A DNA stretch of 38,594 nt from Actinomycetota bacterium (GTDB lineage Bacteria > Actinomycetota > Actinomycetes > Nanopelagicales > Nanopelagicaceae), in assembly GCA_947451045.1 (NCBI GenBank), contig CANFXM010000009.1:1-38594 (forward strand), written 5' to 3'. The first letter of the stretch is position 1. Every line of letters begins with the position of its first letter. The position numbers and the translations under genes are program-made. The notes beneath the pieces were generated by a model that was not told where the DNA came from, searched no databases, and saw only the letters and a list, made by a program, of their open reading frames with translations. Shown here one piece after another: positions 1-6,950 of the stretch.

Positions 1-798
1 GAGAGCGGCGTGCGCATTGATCACCGCTTCATTTCATCGGCAACAGCTGATCTACCGATTCGAATCTACACACCAGAGGGTCCGGGGCCATTCAATGCCT
101 TTATTTATTACCACGGTGGCGGCTGGGTATTTGGTCATATTGATCGATATGACGCACAACTAGTTTCCTTAGCCAAGAAAACTAATTCAGTAGTTGTATC
201 TGTCAATTATCAAAAATCACCTGAACATAAATTTCCGATTCCACATGATGATTGCTATGAAACTTTGGAATGGGTTGCCGCAAATGGTAAATACCTCAAC
301 ATCAATGTAAATAAAATTGGAGTGGGTGGAGATAGCGCTGGTGGAAATTTAGCGTCAGGTGTTGCATTACGTGCCCGCGATGAAGGCAAAATCAAATTGG
401 CATATCAGTTGTTGATCTACCCTGCTAACGGATTAGATTTTGAAGCACCTTCGTATATCAATAATGCAGAAGGCTATGGACTCACACGTCGCGGCATGAT
501 GTGGTTCTGGGAACAGTATTTGAATGAAAAAGACAAAAATAATCCTTATGCATTGCCACATACAGCAAAGTCATTAGCTGGTCTTGCACCTGTTGTCATT
601 ATTACCGCCGAATACGATGTGCTTCGCGATGATGGATTGCTCTATGCGAAAAAGCTCAAAGAGGCTGGTAACTATGTTGTTCATAAAGATTACGAAGGAC
701 ACATTCACGGCTTCTTTAGCCACGGTAAATATGTAGATGAAGGCATTGCCGTTCGTGACTTCTTTGCAGCCGAAATCAATAAAATACTTGCGAGCTAA
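1..798 (+). CDS. alpha/beta-hydrolase, HSL/acetylesterase type (5' partial)
   Basis: This is a serine hydrolase of the hormone-sensitive-lipase branch of alpha/beta-hydrolases, a family that cleaves short-chain esters and sometimes lactones. Numbered from a GTG at position 10, it shows the oxyanion-hole motif HGGGW (35-39), the nucleophile elbow GDSAGG (Ser109), Asp203 in EYDVLRDDG and His233 in HIHGF, a complete catalytic triad. The frame stays open to the first base of the window, and the family usually has more N-terminal sequence, so the true start probably lies upstream. There is no signal peptide in the visible part, so it is likely cytoplasmic. It is 3 bp from the RraA-like gene, in an operon with fucose-type catabolic enzymes. 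Removing O-acetyl groups from imported fucosyl sugars, or opening a sugar lactone, are both plausible jobs; this is inference. Confidence 0.88.
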   Translation, partial: ESGVRIDHRFISSATADLPIRIYTPEGPGPFNAFIYYHGGGWVFGHIDRYDAQLVSLAKKTNSVVVSVNYQKSPEHKFPIPHDDCYETLEWVAANGKYLNINVNKIGVGGDSAGGNLASGVALRARDEGKIKLAYQLLIYPANGLDFEAPSYINNAEGYGLTRRGMMWFWEQYLNEKDKNNPYALPHTAKSLAGLAPVVIITAEYDVLRDDGLLYAKKLKEAGNYVVHKDYEGHIHGFFSHGKYVDEGIAVRDFFAAEINKILAS

Positions 799-801
799 TT
801 A

Positions 802-1473
802 ATGTCAGCTCAACCATTTGTATTGCGAAGCGGATTAGAAGTTGACCTGCGAGTACGAAGCGCATTGGTCTCTGATTCACTTGACCTCATCGGAATCCGA
901 AACAATGTCATGTCGCGCGCAGTCACCCCGCTTATTTCTTCAATGAAAATTATGGGCTATGCATCCACTATTGAGTTTGTTGAAGGCAATGACTTTGATG
1001 CTCAAGATCCATATGGTCCTGCCATTGATTATCTGGATACTTTGAATTCAGGAGATGTTGCAGTGGTTGCAACAGGACATTCAACAAAGTCAGCCTTTTG
1101 GGGCGAACTATTTTCAACAGCTGCTAAGGGTCGAGGCGCGCTCGGGGTTGTCACCGATGGGCCACTTCGCGATACTCAAGAAATATTGCCTGTTGGATTT
1201 AGTGCATTTGGAATCGGAACCCTTCCCTTTGATTACAAGGGCCGCATGAAGGTGAGCAATGTGCATTCACGTGTGAATTGTGGGGGAGTCGAGATCGATC
1301 AGGGCGATTTCATCGTGGCTGATAATGACGGAGTTGCTGTTGTACCAGCTTCGAATATTGATGAAGTTATTACTCTGGCCAATGAGCGAGCACGTCGCGA
1401 AAGCACAGTGCTCAAGGAATTACTTGAAGGAAAAAGCGTTCGATCAGTATGGGATACCTATCGTGTGTTGTAA
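802..1473 (+). CDS. RraA-like family aldolase (candidate 2-keto-3-deoxyfuconate aldolase)
   Basis: This 223-residue protein belongs to the RraA / HMG (4-hydroxy-4-methyl-2-oxoglutarate) aldolase fold, a class of divalent-metal-dependent pyruvate aldolases and decarboxylases. The signature is visible as GEL (101-103) followed by GVVTDG (115-120) and Arg123-Asp124, which in the family form the pyruvate and metal site. The length is normal. Between a hydrolase and a fuconolactonase in one operon, the likely substrate is a 2-keto-3-deoxy sugar acid, giving pyruvate plus lactaldehyde. The family is functionally mixed (RNase E inhibitor-like and oxaloacetate decarboxylase members exist), so the family call is firm and the substrate is inferred. 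No strong Shine-Dalgarno sequence precedes the ATG; translation is probably coupled to the upstream gene. Confidence 0.85.
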   Translation: MSAQPFVLRSGLEVDLRVRSALVSDSLDLIGIRNNVMSRAVTPLISSMKIMGYASTIEFVEGNDFDAQDPYGPAIDYLDTLNSGDVAVVATGHSTKSAFWGELFSTAAKGRGALGVVTDGPLRDTQEILPVGFSAFGIGTLPFDYKGRMKVSNVHSRVNCGGVEIDQGDFIVADNDGVAVVPASNIDEVITLANERARRESTVLKELLEGKSVRSVWDTYRVL

Positions 1474-1494
1474 AAGAACAGTGGAGAAATCGCT

Positions 1495-2361
1495 ATGAGT
1501 CAAAAACCATTCATTGATGCACATCAGCATGTGTGGAAATATTCAGAACGTGAATATTCGTGGATTACCCCAGATATCACTGATTTGTTAGGACATGACT
1601 ATGTACAAGAACAAGTCAATCCTTCAATAGCTAAATTTGGCATTACGGGAACTGTCTATGTTCAGGCAGCCGATACCTATGATGACACTTTCTATATGTT
1701 CGCATCAGCATCAAAAAATCCACAGATCACTGGAATAGTGGGATGGGTCCCCCTAGATCGTACAGAAGAATCTATTGCCGCATTAGAAATTTTCACTAAG
1801 AATTCAATCTTCAAGGGTGTGCGAAACCTGACACATGATTACAGCAATTCAAAATATGAGTCAGATGATGCTTGGGTCTTACGCGAACCAGTGCTTAAGA
1901 CCTTAGGTGAAGTGGCTGCTCGCAACCTCTCATTTGATTATGTAGCAATCAAACCTGAACACACCCGTAATGTTCCTACAATTGCCAAGCGTTTCCCCAA
2001 CCTAACAATAATTGTTGATCACTTTGCAAAGCCAGATATCAAAGGTGGGCAATGGGAAGAATGGTTAGTGGAATTGAAAAAAGCTGCCGCATTTCCAAAT
2101 GTCTATACAAAATTTTCTGGACTCAATGTCTTATCTGATTGGAAGAAATGGACGATTGAAGATTGGCGTCCATATGTTATGGCGATGAAAGAAGCATTCG
2201 GAACTAATCGAATGATGATGGGAAGTGACTGGCCCTTTTCAAGTATGGCTAATGATTACGACACAATATGGAATGCACAGCTCGAACTCATCAAAGATTT
2301 TTCAGAAGAAGAGATTGATGATCTGAAGTATAAAACTGCAATCAAGGCATATCGCCTTTAA
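1495..2361 (+). CDS. amidohydrolase 2 family, L-fuconolactonase-like
   Basis: This 288-residue TIM-barrel metal hydrolase belongs to the fuconolactonase-like group (COG3618), which hydrolyses L-fucono-lactone or related sugar lactones to the open acid. The DAHQHVW motif at residues 8-14 supplies the N-terminal metal ligands. A His follows in a VDHFAKPD strand near residue 174, and the C-terminal catalytic Asp is in GSDWPFS near residue 245. GGAG lies about 8 nt before the ATG. Its flanking genes are an RraA-like aldolase and a sugar mutarotase, and a transport operon with five alpha-fucosidases lies 1.3 kb downstream. That makes L-fucono-1,5- or 1,4-lactone the best substrate guess. L-rhamnonolactone or another 6-deoxy-sugar lactone remains possible. 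Confidence 0.85.
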   Translation: MSQKPFIDAHQHVWKYSEREYSWITPDITDLLGHDYVQEQVNPSIAKFGITGTVYVQAADTYDDTFYMFASASKNPQITGIVGWVPLDRTEESIAALEIFTKNSIFKGVRNLTHDYSNSKYESDDAWVLREPVLKTLGEVAARNLSFDYVAIKPEHTRNVPTIAKRFPNLTIIVDHFAKPDIKGGQWEEWLVELKKAAAFPNVYTKFSGLNVLSDWKKWTIEDWRPYVMAMKEAFGTNRMMMGSDWPFSSMANDYDTIWNAQLELIKDFSEEEIDDLKYKTAIKAYRL

Positions 2362-2374
2362 GGATGGAGTAGTT

Positions 2375-2698
2375 ATGAAAAGAGTCGGTTCAGTAATCGG
2401 AATTGCAGATGGTGCTCGCGCGGAATACGAGCGCATTCACGCAGCTGTTTGGCCAGAAATCCTTGAACAAATTCGCAAAAGCCACATTCAGAACTATTCC
2501 ATTTATCGCCACGGCGATCTTCTCTTCTCCTATTTTGAATATGTAGGAAATGATTACGAAGGCGATATGAAAGCCATGGGAGATGATCCAAAGACGCAGG
2601 AATGGTGGTCACTTACTATTCCGATGCAAAAACCAATGGATGATCGCGCAGATGGTGAATGGTGGAAAACGCTACCTGAGGTATTCCATACAGACTGA
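2375..2698 (+). CDS. L-rhamnose/L-fucose mutarotase, RhaM family
   Basis: This 107-residue protein belongs to the L-rhamnose mutarotase family (COG3254, DUF718), small cytoplasmic dimers that interconvert alpha and beta anomers of 6-deoxyhexoses. His22, Tyr41 and the Trp77-Trp78 pair fall where RhaM enzymes carry their catalytic and ring-stacking residues. The gene begins 13 bp after the fuconolactonase. An anomer-specific dehydrogenase would need it, because alpha-fucosidases release one anomer. Linked GH29 genes suggest that L-fucose is the real substrate. Its 3' end overlaps the convergent FAH-family gene by 27 bp. Confidence 0.87.
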   Translation: MKRVGSVIGIADGARAEYERIHAAVWPEILEQIRKSHIQNYSIYRHGDLLFSYFEYVGNDYEGDMKAMGDDPKTQEWWSLTIPMQKPMDDRADGEWWKTLPEVFHTD

Positions 2699-3520
2699 TT
2701 CAATCTCTCCAATACCTTCAATACCGGTACGAACAACTTGTCCGGGCTGAAGATATTTTGTTGGATTCAATCCCATCGCAACACCAAATGGTGTACCTGT
2801 ATTAATGACATCTCCAGGAAATAACTCCATAAATTGGCTGATGTACCAAACAATGTGATTGATTCCAAAAAGTAAATCACTTGTACGTGAGTCTTGTCGC
2901 ATTTCGCCATCGACGCTGCACCATAAACGTAAGTCATGTGCATTTATTTCATCACCAGTAACAATGCATGGACCAATCGGATTAAATGTTGGAAAAGATT
3001 TCCCCTTCATCCATTGTCCAGATCGTTCAATTTGCCAATGACGCTCACTCACATCTTGCGAGATTGTGTATCCCAAAATATGTTGAGCTGATTCAGATTC
3101 ATCCTTTAAATAGAGTGCGCGCTTACCAATAACGATTGCAAGTTCGACTTCGTAATCTGTTTTTAAGCTCCCTGGCGGAATAACAATCGCATCATTAGGC
3201 CCAACAACGCTATCGGGGGCCTTCATGAAGATAATTGGTTCAGGGGGAGTCGCCGCATTTGTCTCTTTGATGTGCAACAAATAATTTAGGCCCACACAAA
3301 TAACTTTTGTGGGGTGAGCAATGGGTGAACCAATCCGTAACGATTTGTTATCAACTCGTGGCAGTACAGAAAGATCTGCACTTGCTACTTTCTGGTAACC
3401 CCCGTTGCTCAGTGTTTCGCGATCCCAATCTGGAATTAAAGAGTCAACAAAAATCGCTTCTGTGCCAACTAAAACGGCTGGCTTTTCATGGCCAGCTTCT
3501 CCCAATCGGGCTATACGCAT
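2672..3520 (-). CDS. fumarylacetoacetate hydrolase family protein (candidate 2,4-diketo-3-deoxy-L-fuconate hydrolase)
   Basis: This 282-residue protein has a short N-terminal domain and the C-terminal FAH beta-roll. Visible family motifs are VGLNYLLHIKE, PEPIIFMKAPDSVVGP, the metal-binding DYEVELAIVIG with its two Glu residues, SQDVSERHWQ with the third acidic ligand, and GKSFPTFNPIGP. FAH-family enzymes hydrolyse C-C bonds in acylpyruvates. In non-phosphorylative L-rhamnose and L-fucose catabolism, a member cleaves 2,4-diketo-3-deoxy-acids to pyruvate and lactate. The gene is transcribed against the mutarotase and diverges from the transporter operon. GAAAGG lies about 8 nt upstream of its ATG. 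The locus therefore carries both an RraA-type aldolase and this hydrolase, which could serve alternative endings of the pathway. The substrate is inferred from context. Confidence 0.85.
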   Translation of the reverse strand: MRIARLGEAGHEKPAVLVGTEAIFVDSLIPDWDRETLSNGGYQKVASADLSVLPRVDNKSLRIGSPIAHPTKVICVGLNYLLHIKETNAATPPEPIIFMKAPDSVVGPNDAIVIPPGSLKTDYEVELAIVIGKRALYLKDESESAQHILGYTISQDVSERHWQIERSGQWMKGKSFPTFNPIGPCIVTGDEINAHDLRLWCSVDGEMRQDSRTSDLLFGINHIVWYISQFMELFPGDVINTGTPFGVAMGLNPTKYLQPGQVVRTGIEGIGEIESVCMEYLR

Positions 3521-3689
3521 CTAAAAACCTTTCTCACGAATTATCCAATATCCTATAGACAAATCCCCAAAAATCCTCCAAGATTCCCTCTATGCAGTTC
3601 CAAGCCCTGGAGCTGTTCTTCTGCACTATGGATTCCTTCTCGTGGGGATTTTCTGGTGCGAGGTTACATTCGTTACAGAAGGAGTTTGA
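3521..3689. promoter_or_regulatory. divergent promoter region between FAH-family gene and fucoside operon
   Basis: This 169-bp region must drive both the leftward FAH-family gene and the rightward transport and fucosidase operon. A canonical AGAAGGAG sits about 7 nt before the binding-protein ATG. Nine bases at 3561-3569 (AAATCCCCA) recur as an exact inverted copy at 3643-3651, about 82 bp apart. No convincing -35/-10 pair stands out, and no regulator gene is adjacent. Confidence 0.5.
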
Positions 3690-5069
3690 ATGAAGTCATC
3701 GTTCCGAGTCTCCGGAAAGTCAGTAGTTGCAGTTAGTGCACTTACTTCGGCTTTTGCATTGGTCCTTAGTGGTCTCTCGATTACCCCAGCGAGTGCAGCC
3801 CTAGGAACAGCACCGGTAACACTCACAATTCAACATGAAACAACTGGAGATCGTCCAGAACTTGAATGGCATGCAGTAGCAGCAGCATTCGTTAAGTTGC
3901 ATCCAAACGTCACTATCAAGTATTCACCAATTACAAATGAAGCTAAGGGTGGAACAAACCTTCAGGTTATTACATCTGATGGAACTCCAGATATCGTCCT
4001 ACTTCCATTGAACTCAAATGTGTATACACAGGTTGTAAAAGGTAAAGGCATGGTTCCACTTGATGGAATTTTTGCTGCTGATAACACTGTAAAGCGCATT
4101 GGGCCACCAGCTGCTGCTTTGAAGCAAGCAGATGGTCACTACTATGCAACACCTCACTCTGTTGTTTATTACAACGTGCTTTGGACAAACCCAGATGCAA
4201 TCAAGAAGGCCGGTGCTAAGGCTCCAGCTAATGGACACTTTGCATCAGTTGCACAACTCATTGCATTCAGTAAGGCATGTAACAAAGCTGGTTATGCCGG
4301 ACTTGCAATTGGTGGAAAGACAAACTTCCAAGCTTCTTGGATGTTTGACTCAATGATGCCGTCAGCTGTCACAAAGAAGGCACTCAATAACTACATCAAT
4401 AGCTACAAGCCAGACGTTGCAATAACTGCTAACTGGACTGATCCAGGAATCATCAAGACTCTTGATGCACTTGGAGCAATTGCTAAGGGTGGCGTTTACC
4501 AAAATGGTTACCTAGGCATGGATCTAGATCAAGCAACTGCATACTTTACAGCTGGAAAATCATGCATGCTCCTTGGTGGAACATGGATGCCAGGTGGTGC
4601 TTTCAAGACTGAAACCGATAAAGGTGCTATGAAATTCACACCAGGTTTTGCAGTATTGCCAGGAGTAGTTGCTGGATCAAAGGCAACTCTTACTCCTTAT
4701 TACGGTGATGCCTACGGTGTACCAGTGAAGTCAAAGAACCAAGAATGGGCTTTGGAATTACTTCGCTTCTTCATCAGTGATACAGGACAGAAGATTGGCA
4801 GCGTTGACGCAGCCGGAAATCTTCCAGTGGTCAACACAGTGAAAGCATCTTCTGATCCTAAGGTCACACCACAGGCAGTCCAAGATGTGCTTGCATTTGT
4901 TGCAACAGATGGAGCTCAATCAGGATGGACTTCTGAAGTACCTGGCGCATACGGCCAGACCTTCCTAAATCCATTGATCCAGAAATTACAAGAAGGTGGC
5001 ACAACTTCTGCTGCAATCGCAGCGGCACAGCAGGCCAAACTTATGGACGTGCGCAAGAACGGTCTCTAA
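3690..5069 (+). CDS. extracellular sugar-binding protein of an ABC transporter
   Basis: This 459-residue family 1 solute-binding protein captures sugars outside the membrane for an ABC importer. Residues 1-36 form a Sec signal peptide: basic start, hydrophobic core, and a predicted ASA|ALG cleavage site. The mature protein opens with a beta strand (APVTLTIQHETTGDRPELEW) typical of this fold and has the normal length. There is no lipobox cysteine, although Gram-positive binding proteins are usually lipoproteins, so the mode of surface retention is unclear. It is the first gene of the operon, 71 bp ahead of the permeases. Five fucosidases downstream imply that the ligand is a fucose-containing oligosaccharide, by context only. 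Confidence 0.93.
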   Translation: MKSSFRVSGKSVVAVSALTSAFALVLSGLSITPASAALGTAPVTLTIQHETTGDRPELEWHAVAAAFVKLHPNVTIKYSPITNEAKGGTNLQVITSDGTPDIVLLPLNSNVYTQVVKGKGMVPLDGIFAADNTVKRIGPPAAALKQADGHYYATPHSVVYYNVLWTNPDAIKKAGAKAPANGHFASVAQLIAFSKACNKAGYAGLAIGGKTNFQASWMFDSMMPSAVTKKALNNYINSYKPDVAITANWTDPGIIKTLDALGAIAKGGVYQNGYLGMDLDQATAYFTAGKSCMLLGGTWMPGGAFKTETDKGAMKFTPGFAVLPGVVAGSKATLTPYYGDAYGVPVKSKNQEWALELLRFFISDTGQKIGSVDAAGNLPVVNTVKASSDPKVTPQAVQDVLAFVATDGAQSGWTSEVPGAYGQTFLNPLIQKLQEGGTTSAAIAAAQQAKLMDVRKNGL

Positions 5070-5112
5070 GCCGTACTTTCGCAAGTAGTAATTTCTGTTA
5101 GTAATTAAAGGC

Positions 5113-5210
5113 TTCGGCCCTGAGTTGAATTGAGGAAGAGATGTCAGTGAAGAACGAAAGTCCTTCAAAGCAAGTTTCAACCTCATCAGCTCAGGGCCGA
5201 AATCTTTTTT
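5113..5210 (+). promoter_or_regulatory. long RNA hairpin with T-tract overlapping the permease start (candidate attenuator)
   Basis: Bases 5113-5128 pair with 5186-5201 (16 pairs, one G-U). After a 2-nt bulge (5129-5130), 5131-5135 pair with 5181-5185. The 21-pair stem encloses a 45-nt loop holding the permease ATG (5141). Its inner arm includes GAGG of the permease ribosome site. The stem is followed at once by ATCTTTTTT (5202-5210), as in an intrinsic terminator. It could lower permease expression relative to the binding protein. Pairing is read directly; function is inferred. Confidence 0.55.
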
Positions 5211-6103
5211 CACGGAAGAAAAAAGCTCGCATCGGTTTAGATGCAATAAATATCCGAAGCGCCCGAATCACTTTGATTCCAGTTTTTCTCCTACTTTTTA
5301 TTTTTCTAGCACTTCCTATGTTCAATTCTTTCAAACTCAGCTTTTCTCGCTGGGGAGGTTTTGGACCGGTCGAATCTGCTGGGTGGACTAATTACCAACG
5401 ACTTATTTCTGATCCTCAGATGCATTACTCATCGAAGATCACAATTATTTACGCATTCACAGTTGCTTTTTTTGTAGTTGCTGTTGGAGTGTTGTTGGCA
5501 GCGGCCGTGAGCGCGAATGTGCGCGGCCACAAAGCCATGAAAATTATTTGGTTTTTCCCAGGTATTGCACCTCCCACTGCTGTTGCAATTTTCTGGAGCA
5601 GCAGCTTTCAGCCAGATAGTGGTGTCGTAAATATCTTTTTGAAAAGGATTGGCCTAGGTTCTAATCACGCATTGTTAGCCAGCTCCCATACCGCCCTTTT
5701 CCCGGTAATGTTTGTGGGAATATGGAGTGCGGTGGGATTCGCATTCTTGGTAATCCTTGGCGCAGTTGAACAAATTCCTGTTTCACTTCGTGAAGCTGCA
5801 CACGTTGATGGAGCAAATGTTTTCCAACAATTTACCAAAATAACTTTGCCACTTATTCGGCCAATCCTGATGACAATTTTTACGCTCGAAGTTATTTGGA
5901 CTTTCAATGGCTTTACCGTCGTATGGGCTATGACAAATGGTGGCCCGGCAGATTCAACATCGATTTTGCCAATATTGGCGTATAAAGAAGCATTTAGATA
6001 TGGCCGCTTTGGTACCGCCGCTGCAATGGCAGTTATCACTGGAATTTTCTTGATGATAGTTGGTGCTATTGGAATTCGCCTGAGTCGATCGGAGCAACAG
6101 TAA
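5141..6103 (+). CDS. sugar ABC transporter permease, MalF/UgpA type
   Basis: This 320-residue membrane permease has a cytoplasmic N-terminal tail of about 45 polar, basic residues and then roughly six hydrophobic segments. The ABC-permease EAA loop is visible as EAAHVDGANVFQQFTKITLP, where the cognate ATPase docks. It pairs with the next gene to form the transmembrane channel. GAGGAAGAG precedes the ATG, but part of it is buried in the predicted stem of the candidate attenuator. The stop codon overlaps the next start (TAATG). No ATPase gene is present in the cluster, so a shared MsiK/UgpC-like ATPase encoded elsewhere is expected, as is common for actinobacterial sugar importers. Confidence 0.93.
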   Translation: MSVKNESPSKQVSTSSAQGRNLFSRKKKARIGLDAINIRSARITLIPVFLLLFIFLALPMFNSFKLSFSRWGGFGPVESAGWTNYQRLISDPQMHYSSKITIIYAFTVAFFVVAVGVLLAAAVSANVRGHKAMKIIWFFPGIAPPTAVAIFWSSSFQPDSGVVNIFLKRIGLGSNHALLASSHTALFPVMFVGIWSAVGFAFLVILGAVEQIPVSLREAAHVDGANVFQQFTKITLPLIRPILMTIFTLEVIWTFNGFTVVWAMTNGGPADSTSILPILAYKEAFRYGRFGTAAAMAVITGIFLMIVGAIGIRLSRSEQQ

Positions 6104-6939
6104 TGAAAGCTCTTATTTCCAAATTTTTCGCGCAATTAGGTGTTTGGGGTTGGACCGCACTTGTCCTTGTTCCTTTTTTCTTTATCTTACTTTTTGGAAC
6201 AAAAGATACTTCTGATATTTATGGCAAACCATTAAGTTTGATTTACAAACCGCACTTTCAGAATTTCGCAAGTGCGTGGAACGTAGGTGGGGTTAATGGC
6301 GCAATTGGTAAATGGTTTATTAATACCGGATTACTGGTTACAGTCGCGCTCGTAGTCTCGCTCTGTGTGGCTGTACCTGCCGCATATTTCACAATCTTCT
6401 TGCCTCCTAAAGCAAATCGTCGAGTGATGGTTACGGTCTTGAGTGGCACAGTTGTGCCGACTATTTTGTTAGTGATCCCTTACTTCAAGGCGTATAACCA
6501 ATACCACATGCTCAATAAACCTATTTTTGCAGGTTTGGCATATGGCGTACTTGCAATCCCTACAACATTCTTATTGATGAATCGCTTCTTCTTAGATTTT
6601 CCACGTGAAGTTTTGGAAGCAGGATTACTCGATGGACTATCGAATTCAAAAATTTTTAGAAAACTGGTTCTGCCATTATCAGTTGGACAAATTGTCTCAG
6701 TTGGAATTCTTACACTGATCTGGGCTTGGGGCGATAGTCAGATTGCAATTGTGCTTTTACAAACTCAGGATTCGCAACCAATCTCCGTTGGAATGCTCTC
6801 ATTCGCTGCGGACTTCACCACAAATTTGGGTGCCACATTTGCTGGTCTTTCAATGGCAGCAATTCCACCAGTAATTCTCTACATCATTTTGAGCAAGTAC
6901 GTCACTAAGGGAATTGCCCTTGGTGGAATTACAAAGTAA
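6103..6939 (+). CDS. sugar ABC transporter permease, MalG/UgpE type
   Basis: This 278-residue second permease subunit of the carbohydrate importer has about six membrane segments. Its EAA-type loop reads EAGLLDGLSNSKIFRKLVLP, the docking site for the ATPase. Length is normal for MalG-like subunits. It overlaps the upstream permease by one base (TAATG), implying translational coupling and equal stoichiometry. It ends 11 bp before the first fucosidase, which ties transport and intracellular hydrolysis into one transcript. Confidence 0.93.
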   Translation: MKALISKFFAQLGVWGWTALVLVPFFFILLFGTKDTSDIYGKPLSLIYKPHFQNFASAWNVGGVNGAIGKWFINTGLLVTVALVVSLCVAVPAAYFTIFLPPKANRRVMVTVLSGTVVPTILLVIPYFKAYNQYHMLNKPIFAGLAYGVLAIPTTFLLMNRFFLDFPREVLEAGLLDGLSNSKIFRKLVLPLSVGQIVSVGILTLIWAWGDSQIAIVLLQTQDSQPISVGMLSFAADFTTNLGATFAGLSMAAIPPVILYIILSKYVTKGIALGGITK

Positions 6940-6950
6940 GGGAAAACCTC

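Noticed and set aside
5665-6135. 156-residue reverse open frame inside the permease gene
   Set aside because: Antisense shadow of a conserved permease; no motif.
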